From NCBI RefSeq assembly GCF_013407835.1, contig NZ_JACCBI010000001.1, forward strand, positions 2,542,001 through 2,606,000: a stretch of 64,000 nt of DNA, given 5' to 3'. Below are positions 43,141 to 52,372 of this stretch, piece by piece. The notes under the pieces are model-generated. The model ran no database searches. It saw nothing but the letters and a program-made list of their open reading frames with translations, and was not told the origin of the DNA. Numbering within the stretch: the stretch's first letter is position 1; every line of letters starts with the position of its first letter. Both the position numbers and the translations under genes were made by a program. The DNA comes from Agromyces atrinae (GTDB taxonomy: Bacteria; Actinomycetota; Actinomycetes; Actinomycetales; Microbacteriaceae).

Positions 43141-46100
43141 ATGCCCATTTCTGCACGTCGGGTGACGTCACTGGTCTGGGGAGGAGTGCTCATCGGAGCG
43201 CTCGTCTCGGGAACCGCGACGGCGTCATTCGCAGCCCCTGCCGCCGATCCGCCTGCGGCCTTCATTGAGTCATCCCCCGTCGAGGCGTCGGAGCGCAGCG
43301 CTTCGGCCACCTTCATCCAGGTTCCGGTCGGTTCGTCGAACCCCCTCGCCTACGCCGACCGCACCCTCCAGGTCGTGAACGACCCCGATGCCGGCGCCAC
43401 CGCACTCGAGCTGCTCGATCGCTTCGGCGGCCAGCGCGTCGACGCGTTCGACCTGTCGGGCACGTTCACGTCGGTCGAGTCGGCGTCGCTCTTCCACGAC
43501 TACGACGCGGGCAACCTGCTGCGCGTGATCGTCGTCGGCGAGTCGGCCGGAGCGCGTGCCGTCGCCGTGGTGACCTCGACGACCGGCAACTCCCTCGCCG
43601 GCGCGACGATCACTCCCGTGGGCGGACCGGTCGTCGACGCGGCATCCCTTCGCCTCATCGGTGCCGCGTCGAGCGGTCTGCTCGCCGTTCACGAAAACAG
43701 TGCGGGTGAGTACATCGCGCAGCGCCTCACCTACGGGTTCGAGCCCGTCGGCTCGCGCCCGCCCGTCACGCTGCCGTTCGAGGGATCGCCCGAGCTCTTC
43801 TACGACTCGAGCTACGCCGATATGTACGCCGCGAAGGACGGCGCGATCGAGCAGGTGTCGCTCTTCTCGCCGACCGAGCTCAACCGCATCGAGCTTCCCG
43901 GGCTCGGCCTCGTCACGACCATCGAGCCGTCGCAGGGTCAGGCGATCGCAGCGGATGACGCGGGCAACGTCGCGGTCATCGACACATTCGGTCGCTCGGT
44001 GACGTCGACGTTCGCGCTTCCGGGCGCAGCTTCGAGCATCGAACTCAACCCGGGCCTCTCGGAGGTGCTCGCGGTCTCGGCTTCGGGCGACACGATCTGG
44101 CGCTACGGCACCGACGGCACGCCCCGAGCGACGATCGACCTGCCGGGCCTCGACGTGCAGGCGGGCTCGCTCAGCGCGACGACCGGTTACAACATGACCC
44201 ACGTGCTGACCGCCGCGGCCGATGGCGCGAGCTACCGGTACCGCGTGAACTACCTCTCGCGGTACGAGGTGATGTTCGTCGGCGACCTCGCCGCCTCTGA
44301 GCGGGGCGCGGGTGTCGATCTCTCGTTCAGTTCCAAGGGTTCGGGGCCGGATGTCTCGTACGCGTGGGAGTACAGCCTCGACGGTGGAGCGTCATGGGCC
44401 GAGCGCTCGCAGGGCTGGGACCAGGCGGTTCCCGACGCGGGTTCGTTCACCGCGCCGCGGCCCGAGCTGCCCGCTCCTCTCGACGGTCGCGCTCCGTACC
44501 TGCGGCAGGATGTCGCGTCCGACGGCATCATCGCGCCGTTCAACCTCTCGGCGACGGCGTACAACGTGACCCTCCCCGAGGCGAGCTACGACGGGCTGTG
44601 GCGCGTGCGCGTGACGAGCTCGCTCGGAAGCGCTGCATCGGAGCCGAAGGCCGTGTCGATCTCGAACGGCGAGGCCGATACGAGTGTGCGCTTCACGCGT
44701 CATCCGTCGGCGACGACCGTCAACTTCGGTCAGTCCGCGCACTTCACGGTCGAGGCCGTCGGTGAGCCCGCGCCGACCGTCACCTGGCAGATCTCGCGCG
44801 CCGGGGGCGAGTGGGAGCCCGTCGGTGCCGAAGGCTCGACCCTCGAGCTGACCGCCGGCCTCGCGGAGGACGGCGCCCTCGTGCGCGCCGTCGCCGCGAA
44901 CGGTGCGGACACGGCGGAGTCGCAGCCCGCGCGCCTGACCGTCGTCAGCGCCGACGTGCCGGCGATCGGCGCCGCGCCCGCGGGTGCGGTCGTCGTGACG
45001 GATGCCGCGTTCACACTCGACCTCAACACCTACTCACACGAGTGGGCGCGCGCCACCTTCGGCGACAACGTGAGCCTCGGTGACCCGAACGGCTTCACGT
45101 TCTCGGCGGGAACCGGCTGGACCTCGGCCGAGACCGGCGAGACGCAGATCGTGTGGGATGGCAACGCCGTCTACAAGCCGTACGGAGGCATGAACGGTCT
45201 GAACGTGACGTTCAGCCACCCGTACCTCGCGATCGGCGCCGACGGACGCGCGGCCCTCACGGCCGATGTGTTCTGGAACAACGGCGGCGGCATGGGAGGC
45301 AGCGGCGAGGTCGGGAACAGCGGCGGATTCGAGCGCGTCGTCATCGCGACGTTCGTCGACGCGACCGCTGCGATCGACGGCGAGACGCTCACGTTCGCGG
45401 GAACGCCCGAGTGGGATGACCGCCCGTACGTCGCTCCCGAGCTGAGCGATGCGCGCGAGTACGAGAGCAGCTTCCCGCCCTCGTTCCTCGACTACATGCA
45501 CCCCGAGCTGCGCCCGTGGTTCCTCGCGACGGGCAACCGCAACAGCGAGAAGCCGATGAACCCGATCGCGGGCACCGCTCGCGTGACGGCCGATGCGGCT
45601 AGTGGCGAAGGCGCGGTCATCTCGGCGATCGACCCGCTCGGCGATGGCGTGTACCAGTTCGCGGATGCGGCGCCTGTCGTGACGACGCAGCCTGCTTCCG
45701 TCTCGGCTGTCGCGGGCGACACGGTCGTGCTGACCGCGGCGGCGTCGGGATACCCCGCGCCGCGAGTCGTCTGGCAGCGCTTGAACGGCGACGAGTGGGT
45801 GGATGTCGCGGGTGCGGTTACTCCGTCGCTCGAGATCACCGAACTGGTGGAGGGTGAGTACTCGCTGCGCGCGGAGTTCACGAACCGGCGCGGGGTCGTG
45901 GTGACTGAGGTAGCTGTGGTGACGGTTTCGGCGGCGGAGGTGCCGGTTGATCCTGTTGATCCTGTGGATCCTGTGGACCCTGTGGACCCTGTGGACCCTG
46001 TGGACCCTGTGGACCCTGTGGATCCTGTGGACCCTGTGGAGCCCGTGAACCCGGTTGATCCGGTTGACCCTGTCGACCCCGTCGGCCCGGTCGCGCCGGT

Positions 46101-46257
46101 TGCTCCGAGCGGCGAGCCGACCTCGACGGTCACGGGCGAACAGCTCGCGAGCACGGGTGTTCAGGCGTCTCCGCTTTGGATCGGCGCGCTCGCGCTACTC
46201 CTCGGAGGGGGGCTGTTCCTGGTGGTTCGGGGCCGCGCGCGGCGGCAAGCTGAATAG
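43141..46257 (+). CDS. HtaA-like cell-wall protein with PVD repeats
   Basis: A 1038-aa exported protein. After the signal peptide (about residues 1-32), residues 45-380 form a repeated beta-rich region (possibly propeller-like). Two Ig-like domains lie at about 517-600 and 843-930. An HtaA-type heme-binding-like region ([18 protein letters not shown], then [15 protein letters not shown]) lies between, about 617-820. A Pro-Val-Asp repeat of 15 units precedes LASTG, a transmembrane helix and a basic end, so it is a sortase substrate. The iron box upstream suggests hemin or iron capture. The HtaA assignment is by motif memory only. Confidence 0.75.
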   Translation: MPISARRVTSLVWGGVLIGALVSGTATASFAAPAADPPAAFIESSPVEASERSASATFIQVPVGSSNPLAYADRTLQVVNDPDAGATALELLDRFGGQRVDAFDLSGTFTSVESASLFHDYDAGNLLRVIVVGESAGARAVAVVTSTTGNSLAGATITPVGGPVVDAASLRLIGAASSGLLAVHENSAGEYIAQRLTYGFEPVGSRPPVTLPFEGSPELFYDSSYADMYAAKDGAIEQVSLFSPTELNRIELPGLGLVTTIEPSQGQAIAADDAGNVAVIDTFGRSVTSTFALPGAASSIELNPGLSEVLAVSASGDTIWRYGTDGTPRATIDLPGLDVQAGSLSATTGYNMTHVLTAAADGASYRYRVNYLSRYEVMFVGDLAASERGAGVDLSFSSKGSGPDVSYAWEYSLDGGASWAERSQGWDQAVPDAGSFTAPRPELPAPLDGRAPYLRQDVASDGIIAPFNLSATAYNVTLPEASYDGLWRVRVTSSLGSAASEPKAVSISNGEADTSVRFTRHPSATTVNFGQSAHFTVEAVGEPAPTVTWQISRAGGEWEPVGAEGSTLELTAGLAEDGALVRAVAANGADTAESQPARLTVVSADVPAIGAAPAGAVVVTDAAFTLDLNTYSHEWARATFGDNVSLGDPNGFTFSAGTGWTSAETGETQIVWDGNAVYKPYGGMNGLNVTFSHPYLAIGADGRAALTADVFWNNGGGMGGSGEVGNSGGFERVVIATFVDATAAIDGETLTFAGTPEWDDRPYVAPELSDAREYESSFPPSFLDYMHPELRPWFLATGNRNSEKPMNPIAGTARVTADAASGEGAVISAIDPLGDGVYQFADAAPVVTTQPASVSAVAGDTVVLTAAASGYPAPRVVWQRLNGDEWVDVAGAVTPSLEITELVEGEYSLRAEFTNRRGVVVTEVAVVTVSAAEVPVDPVDPVDPVDPVDPVDPVDPVDPVDPVDPVEPVNPVDPVDPVDPVGPVAPVAPSGEPTSTVTGEQLASTGVQASPLWIGALALLLGGGLFLVVRGRARRQAE
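45943..46077 (+). repeat. 9-bp tandem repeat coding Pro-Val-Asp
   Basis: Fifteen in-frame 9-bp units; five in a row (45970-46014) are exactly CCTGTGGAC. It encodes a rigid Pro-Val-Asp spacer before the sortase motif. Unit length divisible by three means that slippage would change spacer length without a frameshift. Confidence 0.92.
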
Positions 46258-46272
46258 TCCGACTGTCTAGAT

Positions 46273-46309
46273 GCAGTGCTCCGTTATGTCGGACATAGCG
46301 GAGCACTGC
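46273..46309 (+). terminator. Terminator of the HtaA-like gene
   Basis: An 18-bp inverted repeat with one G-U pair (GCAGTGCTCCGTTATGTC at 46273-46290 and its partner at 46292-46309) followed by TTCTCTCTC, 15 bases after the stop codon. Confidence 0.85.
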
Positions 46310-46497
46310 TTCTCTCTCGCCGCTGGCACGCGATCATTGTCGACCAGAGGGCTCCATCAAATGGCGCCTGCGCAACGCGCCGTTCTGACTACTCTCGACG
46401 TGAACGCGTGATGAAGTTTCGCAGGCGCTCATCGATGCACTCCGCCCCTCGCCTGCGTGCGGATCGAGCGATGCTGAATCCAATCGATACTTGATAC

Positions 46498-47394
46498 ATG
46501 CCGGCACCTAAGAGACATCATTTCGTTCCTCAGATGCTGCTACGAAACTTCGCGGCTGCCGACGGAAATCTTCTCGTGTTCGGAATTGATAGAGATGTTG
46601 TCTATAGGTCGAGGACGCTCAGCATCGGACAAGTCAAGGGAGGCCACAATCGCGTCTTACCCGACGGAACTGTAGATCGAGAGTTTCTAGAGAGATGGAT
46701 GTCAAGCCTCGAAGGTGCGGCGGCTGCCGAGATTGCTGCTTTAGCGGCGTCGAAAGAGCTTACGATCAACGTCGAGGACTATCCGTCGCTTCCCTGGCTG
46801 GCAAGCCTTCAACACAATAGAAGCCGCGCACTGATGGGCTATCTGAAGTCCAGATTGGAAGCCGAATCGACAGTTGGGTCCGACCTTGAGATTCAGACCG
46901 CGATTCTTGACGTCACTGCACGTGGCGTCCTGGGCGCGTGGGAGTCATCGAAAGACGAGTATGCGAGCCCGCAAGATCGTTGGGACCCGATGGTGGCCGT
47001 GCTGTCAAACATGAGATGGGACGTCCTTCGGTACAGGAAGCCTCGCCTGGTGGTGTCGGACGGTTTCGCGGCACAGTACGGTATTGCTCCTCAGTATTCC
47101 GATGCCTACAGTCGGACTTTGAAGAACTGGTCGAAGCATGGGGTTGGTGTTCCGCAGTACCAAGCCGAATCATTTACAATCCCGCTCACGCCGAATCTTG
47201 CGCTCCACCTTCACCACGGCTCCGAACGAAAGTACCTTGCGGCTCAGAGTGTGAACCAGCGCACCGTCTACGCAGCACGTTCATTCGTCGCGATGCCTAG
47301 CGACTGGGCCCTTCCAAATGACGCTCTGGGTGATTTGGACACGTGGATGGACACCCAGCGTCTCGTGCGATCAGTGATCGCAAAGAACGCTTAG
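46498..47394 (+). CDS. DUF4238 domain protein
   Basis: A 298-aa protein. The N-terminal KRHHFVPQMLLRNFA is the DUF4238 signature and the rest is helical, with a late PLTPNLALHLHHG segment. No catalytic motif is obvious. It opens the low-GC island; the codon use is clearly less GC-rich than that of the neighbouring genes. A GATACT hexamer ends six bases before ATG 46498, so a leaderless start is possible. Other DUF4238 genes are seen near defence genes, but the biochemical role is unknown. Confidence 0.75.
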   Translation: MPAPKRHHFVPQMLLRNFAAADGNLLVFGIDRDVVYRSRTLSIGQVKGGHNRVLPDGTVDREFLERWMSSLEGAAAAEIAALAASKELTINVEDYPSLPWLASLQHNRSRALMGYLKSRLEAESTVGSDLEIQTAILDVTARGVLGAWESSKDEYASPQDRWDPMVAVLSNMRWDVLRYRKPRLVVSDGFAAQYGIAPQYSDAYSRTLKNWSKHGVGVPQYQAESFTIPLTPNLALHLHHGSERKYLAAQSVNQRTVYAARSFVAMPSDWALPNDALGDLDTWMDTQRLVRSVIAKNA

Positions 47395-47675
47395 CCTCCG
47401 AATACCCTGCGTTTTCACGGCTACGCCCGTCGCATCATGCTGATGTTGGGGGATGCGCGCGAGTAGGCGGGCAACTCTTCGCTGACGCCTCGACTTCATG
47501 TACCTGGGCTCCAGGCCGCATCGTGTTGGCGCTCCGCCTATCGCCCATGCAAAGCCCGCGCGGTTGAAGTGGTGCATCGAAAATTGTCACTGGCGGGTAG
47601 GCAAATAGGGCTGCTCGAGCCAGGATTAGCGGTCGCAAGTGCCCAGATATGACACGCGCGAGTCACACCGGCTTG
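47395..47675. other. Non-coding gap inside the island
   Basis: About 280 bases between the DUF4238 gene and the methyltransferase promoter. I see no gene, hairpin or repeat here that I can support; the mixed GC content is in line with the island. Confidence 0.5.
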
Positions 47676-47729
47676 GGCGAACATCGATCGACACAGATAG
47701 TCTCGGACCTATGTCGATCGATGTTCGCC
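47676..47729. promoter_or_regulatory. 18-bp inverted repeat over the methyltransferase start
   Basis: GGCGAACATCGATCGACA (47676-47693) is repeated as its exact complement at 47712-47729. The 18-base loop contains the hexamer TAGTCT (47698-47703), a minus-10 candidate seven bases before ATG 47711. The second arm begins inside the start codon. This looks like an operator for autoregulation or a hairpin that hides the start. Confidence 0.8.
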
Positions 47730-49006
47730 GCCCGCTTGCCGTTGACCTCTTTGCTGGTGCTGGAGGTCTTTCCCTAGGCTTAGAACAGGCCGGATACGAG
47801 ATCGCCGCAGCCGTAGAGTATGACCCCATCCACGCTGCCGTTCACGAGTTCAACTTTCCATATGGCAAGACTTTTGCGGACGACGTATCAAAAATCACTG
47901 GTGCAAAGATCCGCGAGGACTCTGATATCGGAGATCGAGAGATTCATCTCGTCGCTGGCGGACCGCCCTGCCAGGGAATCTCGATGATCGGACGTCGCGC
48001 CATCGACGACCCAAGAAACACTCTCCTGAAGGAATTTATCCGGGTTGTGCTGGAGTTGCAGCCGCGCTATTTCCTAATGGAGAACGTTGCGGGGCTGATG
48101 GTCGGTGGCCATCGCCAGCTGATCGACGAAGTCGTCGAAATCGTGGAGGCCAGTGGAAAGTATCGTGTTCGAACGCCGATCAAAGTACTCCAGGCGGCAG
48201 AGTACGGCGCTCCCCAGTCGAGGCGACGCGTATTCCTGTTAGGGGCGCGTAACGACGTCGCACTCCCTGAGTATCCCGAAGCGACGCATACGCCTCGCAC
48301 TATTCGGGGGGCCGTTCCTACAGCCGCCAAGCTGCCGCTTGGGCCGAGCGTGTCCGATGCACTCGGTGATCTTCCAGACGCCGATCTTTTCGACGAGCTT
48401 CTGCACGACGACAACATCAATTCTGTCGAGTACGGCGAAGCGAGCGAGTACGCGGCGCGGCTTCGTGGTTCGAAGCTAGACCCGACCGATTATTCGCACC
48501 CCCGCCCGCAACTGCCCAACGAGTTGACGTCATCGACAAGGACTGTGCACACGAAGAAGTCGATTGACAGGTTCAAGGACGCCGCGCCAGGAACAACCGA
48601 GAGCGTCAGCCGGTTCCTCCGGTTGCATCCAGATGGCCTGTGCAACACACTTCGCGCGGGTACCGCGTCGGATCGGGGAGCATTCACCGCCCCTCGTCCC
48701 ATTCACCCCGTACACCCCCGCGTCATCACGGTCCGCGAGGCGGCTCGACTGCATGGCTATCCAGATTGGTACAGGTTCCATGTAACTAAGTGGAATGGAT
48801 TTCGTGAGATCGGCAACTCTGTCCCCGCTCGCTTGGGCCGCGCAGTCGGCGCAGCCATTCTTGCGGCCGACGAAGTGACGCCAATCAAGGGGAAGCCTGT
48901 GAAGCTCGGCGCAACGGAGCTTCTATATATGACCGCCGGACAGGCTCACGATTACTTTGGCCTCACCGAACGTGTGATTCCGCAACGCGATCGAAAGGTG
49001 GGTTGA
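47711..49006 (+). CDS. DNA (cytosine-5) methyltransferase
   Basis: A 431-aa C5 methyltransferase from ATG 47711; an in-frame ATG 47639 exists but would lie before the inverted repeat. Motif I DLFAGAGGLSLGLEQAGY is at about residues 9-26, motif IV GGPPCQGIS holds the catalytic Cys, motif VI is MENVAG, motif VIII QSRRRVFLLG, and motif X GNSVPARLGRAVG. The target-recognition region lies between VIII and IX, so the recognised site is not predictable here. The next gene overlaps its stop, typical of a restriction-modification operon. Confidence 0.93.
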   Translation: MSIDVRRPLAVDLFAGAGGLSLGLEQAGYEIAAAVEYDPIHAAVHEFNFPYGKTFADDVSKITGAKIREDSDIGDREIHLVAGGPPCQGISMIGRRAIDDPRNTLLKEFIRVVLELQPRYFLMENVAGLMVGGHRQLIDEVVEIVEASGKYRVRTPIKVLQAAEYGAPQSRRRVFLLGARNDVALPEYPEATHTPRTIRGAVPTAAKLPLGPSVSDALGDLPDADLFDELLHDDNINSVEYGEASEYAARLRGSKLDPTDYSHPRPQLPNELTSSTRTVHTKKSIDRFKDAAPGTTESVSRFLRLHPDGLCNTLRAGTASDRGAFTAPRPIHPVHPRVITVREAARLHGYPDWYRFHVTKWNGFREIGNSVPARLGRAVGAAILAADEVTPIKGKPVKLGATELLYMTAGQAHDYFGLTERVIPQRDRKVG

Positions 49007-49827
49007 GCGTGGCCGGGACAAAGAGGACTAGCGTCTACGAGCAGATCCTCTGTCGTGTGTTTGAGATCCACCACAATGACGGTGACGAGCGCGTCGAGTG
49101 GATTCGTGAGGCTCTGAACGAGGCTGCCGACGAGCTGGGAGTCAGTCGAGTAAAGAATCTTGGCGACCTCGTTTACTCGTATCGATTTCGTAGAGATATG
49201 CCGGCTGCAATCAACGCGACCGCCCCCGCCGGTAAGGAGTGGATTATTCGCGGAGCGGGTATCGCGAAGTACAGATTTGACTTGATCCCAGCGCAGATTC
49301 CCATCGTGCCGAATCGGTCACTGGCGGTTACCAAGATTCCTGACGCTACACCGGAGATCATTGCGTCGTCGGCGCTCGGCGACGAACAGGCGCTCCTCGC
49401 AAAGGTTCGCTACAACCGCCTCATCGATGTGTTTCTGGGAGTGGCGTCTTACTCCCTTCAAAACCATCTGCGCACGACGGCGATAGAAATCGGACAAGTC
49501 GAGGTAGATGAGATCTACGTTGCAGTTGATCGCCATGGTCGCCAGTTCATTCTTCCGGTACAGGCGAAGGGCGGATCGGACAGACTTGGCATCACTCAGA
49601 CTGAGCAGGATATGGCGGCGTGCGCTGAAAAGTGGCCCGACATGATTTGCAGGAACATCTCTGTCCAGTTTGCGGGCCAGGGGCTAATAGCGCTGTTCGA
49701 GCTAACTGTTCAAGATGACAGGGTTGTCATTCGACGCGAGGCTCACTACAAGCTCGTGCCGTCGCGCGAGATTACACCCGAGGATCTTGACAGCTACGGC
49801 TTGGCTGCAGGCCCGGAAGACGCGTAA
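49003..49827 (+). CDS. Probable type II restriction endonuclease
   Basis: A 274-aa protein that I read as a PD-(D/E)XK-type nuclease. The strand EIGQVEVDEIYVAVDRHG, followed by FILPVQAKGG, gives an acid-then-QAK layout as in Mrr-like nucleases (D/E, then Q-x-K). The N-terminal half has DELGVSRVKNLGDLVYSYRFRR and may bind DNA. TTG 49003 overlaps the methyltransferase stop; GTG 49009, with AAGGTGG nine bases upstream, is the alternative. Its position after the methyltransferase makes a restriction partner likely, but no specific family is recognised. Confidence 0.7.
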   Translation: MSVAGTKRTSVYEQILCRVFEIHHNDGDERVEWIREALNEAADELGVSRVKNLGDLVYSYRFRRDMPAAINATAPAGKEWIIRGAGIAKYRFDLIPAQIPIVPNRSLAVTKIPDATPEIIASSALGDEQALLAKVRYNRLIDVFLGVASYSLQNHLRTTAIEIGQVEVDEIYVAVDRHGRQFILPVQAKGGSDRLGITQTEQDMAACAEKWPDMICRNISVQFAGQGLIALFELTVQDDRVVIRREAHYKLVPSREITPEDLDSYGLAAGPEDA

Positions 49828-49839
49828 GGGGGCCCGCGC

Positions 49840-50649
49840 ATGGGCATCTTGCTTCTTTTTCCGCCCTTCGCGGCTGATGGTCGCGGGAACAAACTAACGA
49901 AGTACGAAATCTGCGACGATGACGACTCGGGCTCCGAACTGAAGCTGTGCGGTCCGGATGAAGTGGCCGCTCAGATCATTGCTGTCGCCGGCGATACATG
50001 TGTCGACAGACAACTTGACGATAAGGGGAGGTTGAAATGGACACACGCACTCCACTTTCCTGAGGGCGTGCCTCAAGAGATCGAGGACCTTTGCGAGATC
50101 CTGACGAATTGGCTCTCGATCCCTAACCGAGCCGACCTCGATTTGTCGCTGAGCCTTGATTGGTACAAACAGCCCGATGATGAAGGCGAACTTGTTCATA
50201 CTCCGACGGGCGAGCTTATCTATCGGACGAAGTATGCAAAGGAGCCGACGTGGAGCAGCTCCCGGCAGGCACGACGTGAGCTTCTCAACGCCATGGTCCG
50301 CGCGGTCGACACTCACCCAATGTTGGCAGCTGCTGACGTGATCTCGACTCCTCCCGGAAGCAATGGCGATGGAACCAGCTTTGGCGAAATCCTTGGTCGC
50401 GAGATTGCGGAGCGGGCTGGTCGACCCTTCGTTCCAATGAGCGGACCCCCCAGGGCGCAGCAGAAGGAAGAAGTGGCTAGGGAAGTGCGTAATGACTTTT
50501 CCCTAACAGAGGTGGTCCGTGGTCCCCTGCTCCTGATCGACGACGTGTTTCACACTGGCGTCACCATGGAGTCGGCCGCACGTGCGGCGCGCCGGGCCGG
50601 AGCTAGCCATGTCTTCGCTCTCACAGCCGCAAGGACGTTGAGAAGGTGA
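49840..50649 (+). CDS. ComF-like phosphoribosyltransferase
   Basis: A 269-aa protein. The C-terminal half is a type I phosphoribosyltransferase domain with the PRPP loop LLLIDDVFHTGVTMESAA at about residues 231-248, most like ComF/ComFC. The N-terminal half (residues 1-125) has no recognised family. It lies 12 bases after the endonuclease and four bases before the DprA-like gene. In competence, ComF and DprA help take up DNA; here they join a restriction-modification pair, which suggests a nucleotide- or DNA-end-sensing role in defence. Confidence 0.75.
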   Translation: MGILLLFPPFAADGRGNKLTKYEICDDDDSGSELKLCGPDEVAAQIIAVAGDTCVDRQLDDKGRLKWTHALHFPEGVPQEIEDLCEILTNWLSIPNRADLDLSLSLDWYKQPDDEGELVHTPTGELIYRTKYAKEPTWSSSRQARRELLNAMVRAVDTHPMLAAADVISTPPGSNGDGTSFGEILGREIAERAGRPFVPMSGPPRAQQKEEVAREVRNDFSLTEVVRGPLLLIDDVFHTGVTMESAARAARRAGASHVFALTAARTLRR

Positions 50650-50653
50650 TCGA

Positions 50654-51508
50654 TTGATTGATCAGCTCGAGCTCGCCCTGTCGGCTTTTGAGACCCTGCG
50701 GACGCCAGGGCGAATCGCAGCTGCGCTTCGCCACGGTGGTTTAGATGCGCTTCGCCGCGAGTACGAAGGATTGCCTGTCGAGATTCGTGGCGACGTGGAC
50801 CATAAGGCGAATGAGATGCGGCGGGTTGGTATCGGTGTCGTCATGTTTACGATGCCCGACTTCCCGAGCAGTATGTTGGCAGATCAGCGCCCAGTTGCAC
50901 CGATAGTTTTCTTCCGAGGAAATAAGGATCTGTTCTACCGGGATGGCATCGGCATGTGTGGATCGCGGCATGCAAGTGCAAGAGGGTTGGAAGCGGCTTC
51001 TCGCTGCGGTTCCCTAGCGACTCAGAAAGGCTTGACCGTTGTCTCGGGCTATGCCGCAGGGGTCGATACCGCGACTCACCTAGCAGCACTGCGCGATGGA
51101 GGAAGCACCGTGATTGTGCTCGCGGAAGGGATAGACCACTTTCGCATCAAACGCGACTTTGCGGATGTGTTCGATTGGAAACGGATTCTACTCTTGTCCC
51201 AGTTTGCGCCATCGCAGCCTTGGCGAGCCCATGCTGCGATGGCGAGGAACGGAATCATTTTTAGCCTGCCGAAGGCGCTCTTAGTCGTCGAAGCCGGGGA
51301 GACGGGGGGGACGCTTGCGGCTGGAGAAGGTGCTCTGCGGCTCGGTCGTACTGTATTGACGGTCGGCTTCGGCGAAGAAACTCCTGCTGGAAATCGCATC
51401 CTCATCGAGAAGGGCGCTAGGGCAGTTAGCTCGCCCCGACAGCTGCGAGACTCATTCGACGAGGTGCGCTCCGCGGATTCTGTTGTCGATGTTCCGACTC
51501 TGTTCTAA
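50654..51508 (+). CDS. DprA/SMF-like (SLOG-fold) protein
   Basis: A 284-aa protein with the Rossmann-like DprA core: GMCGSRHASARGLEAA, then LTVVSGYAAGVDTATHLAALR and a C-terminal LLVVEAGETGGTLAAGEGAL and GNRILIEKGARAV. It lacks the C-terminal winged helix of housekeeping DprA. The TTG start at 50654 has AAGGTGA five bases upstream and lies four bases after the phosphoribosyltransferase stop. DprA belongs to the SLOG superfamily, which includes proposed sensors of nucleotides in conflict systems. Confidence 0.85.
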   Translation: MIDQLELALSAFETLRTPGRIAAALRHGGLDALRREYEGLPVEIRGDVDHKANEMRRVGIGVVMFTMPDFPSSMLADQRPVAPIVFFRGNKDLFYRDGIGMCGSRHASARGLEAASRCGSLATQKGLTVVSGYAAGVDTATHLAALRDGGSTVIVLAEGIDHFRIKRDFADVFDWKRILLLSQFAPSQPWRAHAAMARNGIIFSLPKALLVVEAGETGGTLAAGEGALRLGRTVLTVGFGEETPAGNRILIEKGARAVSSPRQLRDSFDEVRSADSVVDVPTLF

Positions 51509-51836
51509 GTAACCTCGGGTAACTCTGCTCGTCCGTACGTCCATGGACGGCCTGAAGCGCTGCACCTACCGCAGCAGTTACGAAGCAAGAGCCACCGTCG
51601 GAGTACGGCTTGCGCTCGAAGCTCGAAGGGGAACGTTCCCAATACCCGAATGAGGTCCCTCTCCCGACTTGTGAGTCAGCTATCTGCGTAGAGTTCCCGC
51701 GAAAACGACATGACAGAAGTCGCGAACAGAAGCTTCACCGAGATCGGTTGGTCCGGAAGTAAGCTGCTTGGCGATGAATGGCCAAGAGCGCTGCATTCCA
51801 AACCTCAACTATCTACTCGCAGGCTGGTGCCGCTGA
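51509..51836. other. Right border of the island
   Basis: A 328-bp stretch without a supported gene. A 12-bp palindrome CGTCCATGGACG lies at 51538-51549. No integrase, tRNA or direct-repeat attachment site is visible. A short 36-codon ORF from ATG 51543 is not convincing. Confidence 0.4.
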
Positions 51837-51994
51837 TGTCATTCGTGACTGATCCCAGTGAGGCCTATCGAACTTGCCCAGAGTGTGGCGCTGATTGTCC
51901 GCCCGAGGTGTTCAGTCTCGGAGGTAGCCTTCGAGTTTCGTTTACTTGTTCGGTTCATGGTGTGCACGTGATCATGGACCCGTTCAGAGAGTAG
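51837..51994 (+). CDS. Small zinc-ribbon-like protein, 52 aa
   Basis: Starts MSFVTDPSEAYRTCPECG, with a CPEC pair, a third Cys in GADC, and Cys and His in FTCSVHGVHV, so a zinc ribbon is likely. It resembles short proteins common in Microbacteriaceae. An in-frame ATG at 51710 would add 42 residues without recognisable similarity. No clear ribosome site. Function unknown. Confidence 0.6.
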
Positions 51995-52372
51995 CTGTGC
52001 ACCGCCGCCGGACTTACGCCTAGAGGCCGGTAACAACCAAGTAACAATGCCCCACCCCGCCATCACAGGCATCCCCCGGGCGTGTCCCCCTAAATACCGA
52101 CACGAAACATCCCAAAACGACACCTGTCGATTTGTGGCCCAACGGCGACCTCGATACCGTGTTAGACGGCCTTCGGGCCACCACGCCTAGTCCGCGGCCC
52201 CCGTATCGAACCATTCGACAGCACGGGGGGCGTACGGTTCGGAAGTGCTGCGTGTGGCCCCATGGCCCCGCCCTGGCGAATACGCCGACTGCGACTTCCA
52301 ACCCGGCCGTCAGTACGAGTGCGCCCGCACCGCTCCCCCGGTTCGAGTTGCCCGCGCACTCCGGAGCACAAC
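51995..52372. other. Gap before proV
   Basis: A 378-bp stretch with no supported gene. It holds the promoter region of the proVWX operon, but no clear promoter hexamers or operator stand out. Confidence 0.4.

Noticed and set aside
45492..46154. Minus-strand ORF with Gly-Ser-Thr repeats resembling collagen
   Set aside because: The repeat is only the antisense reading of the Pro-Val-Asp repeat in the HtaA-like protein.
51543..51653. 36-codon ORF at the right border of the island
   Set aside because: No ribosome site and no recognisable similarity. Too short to support.
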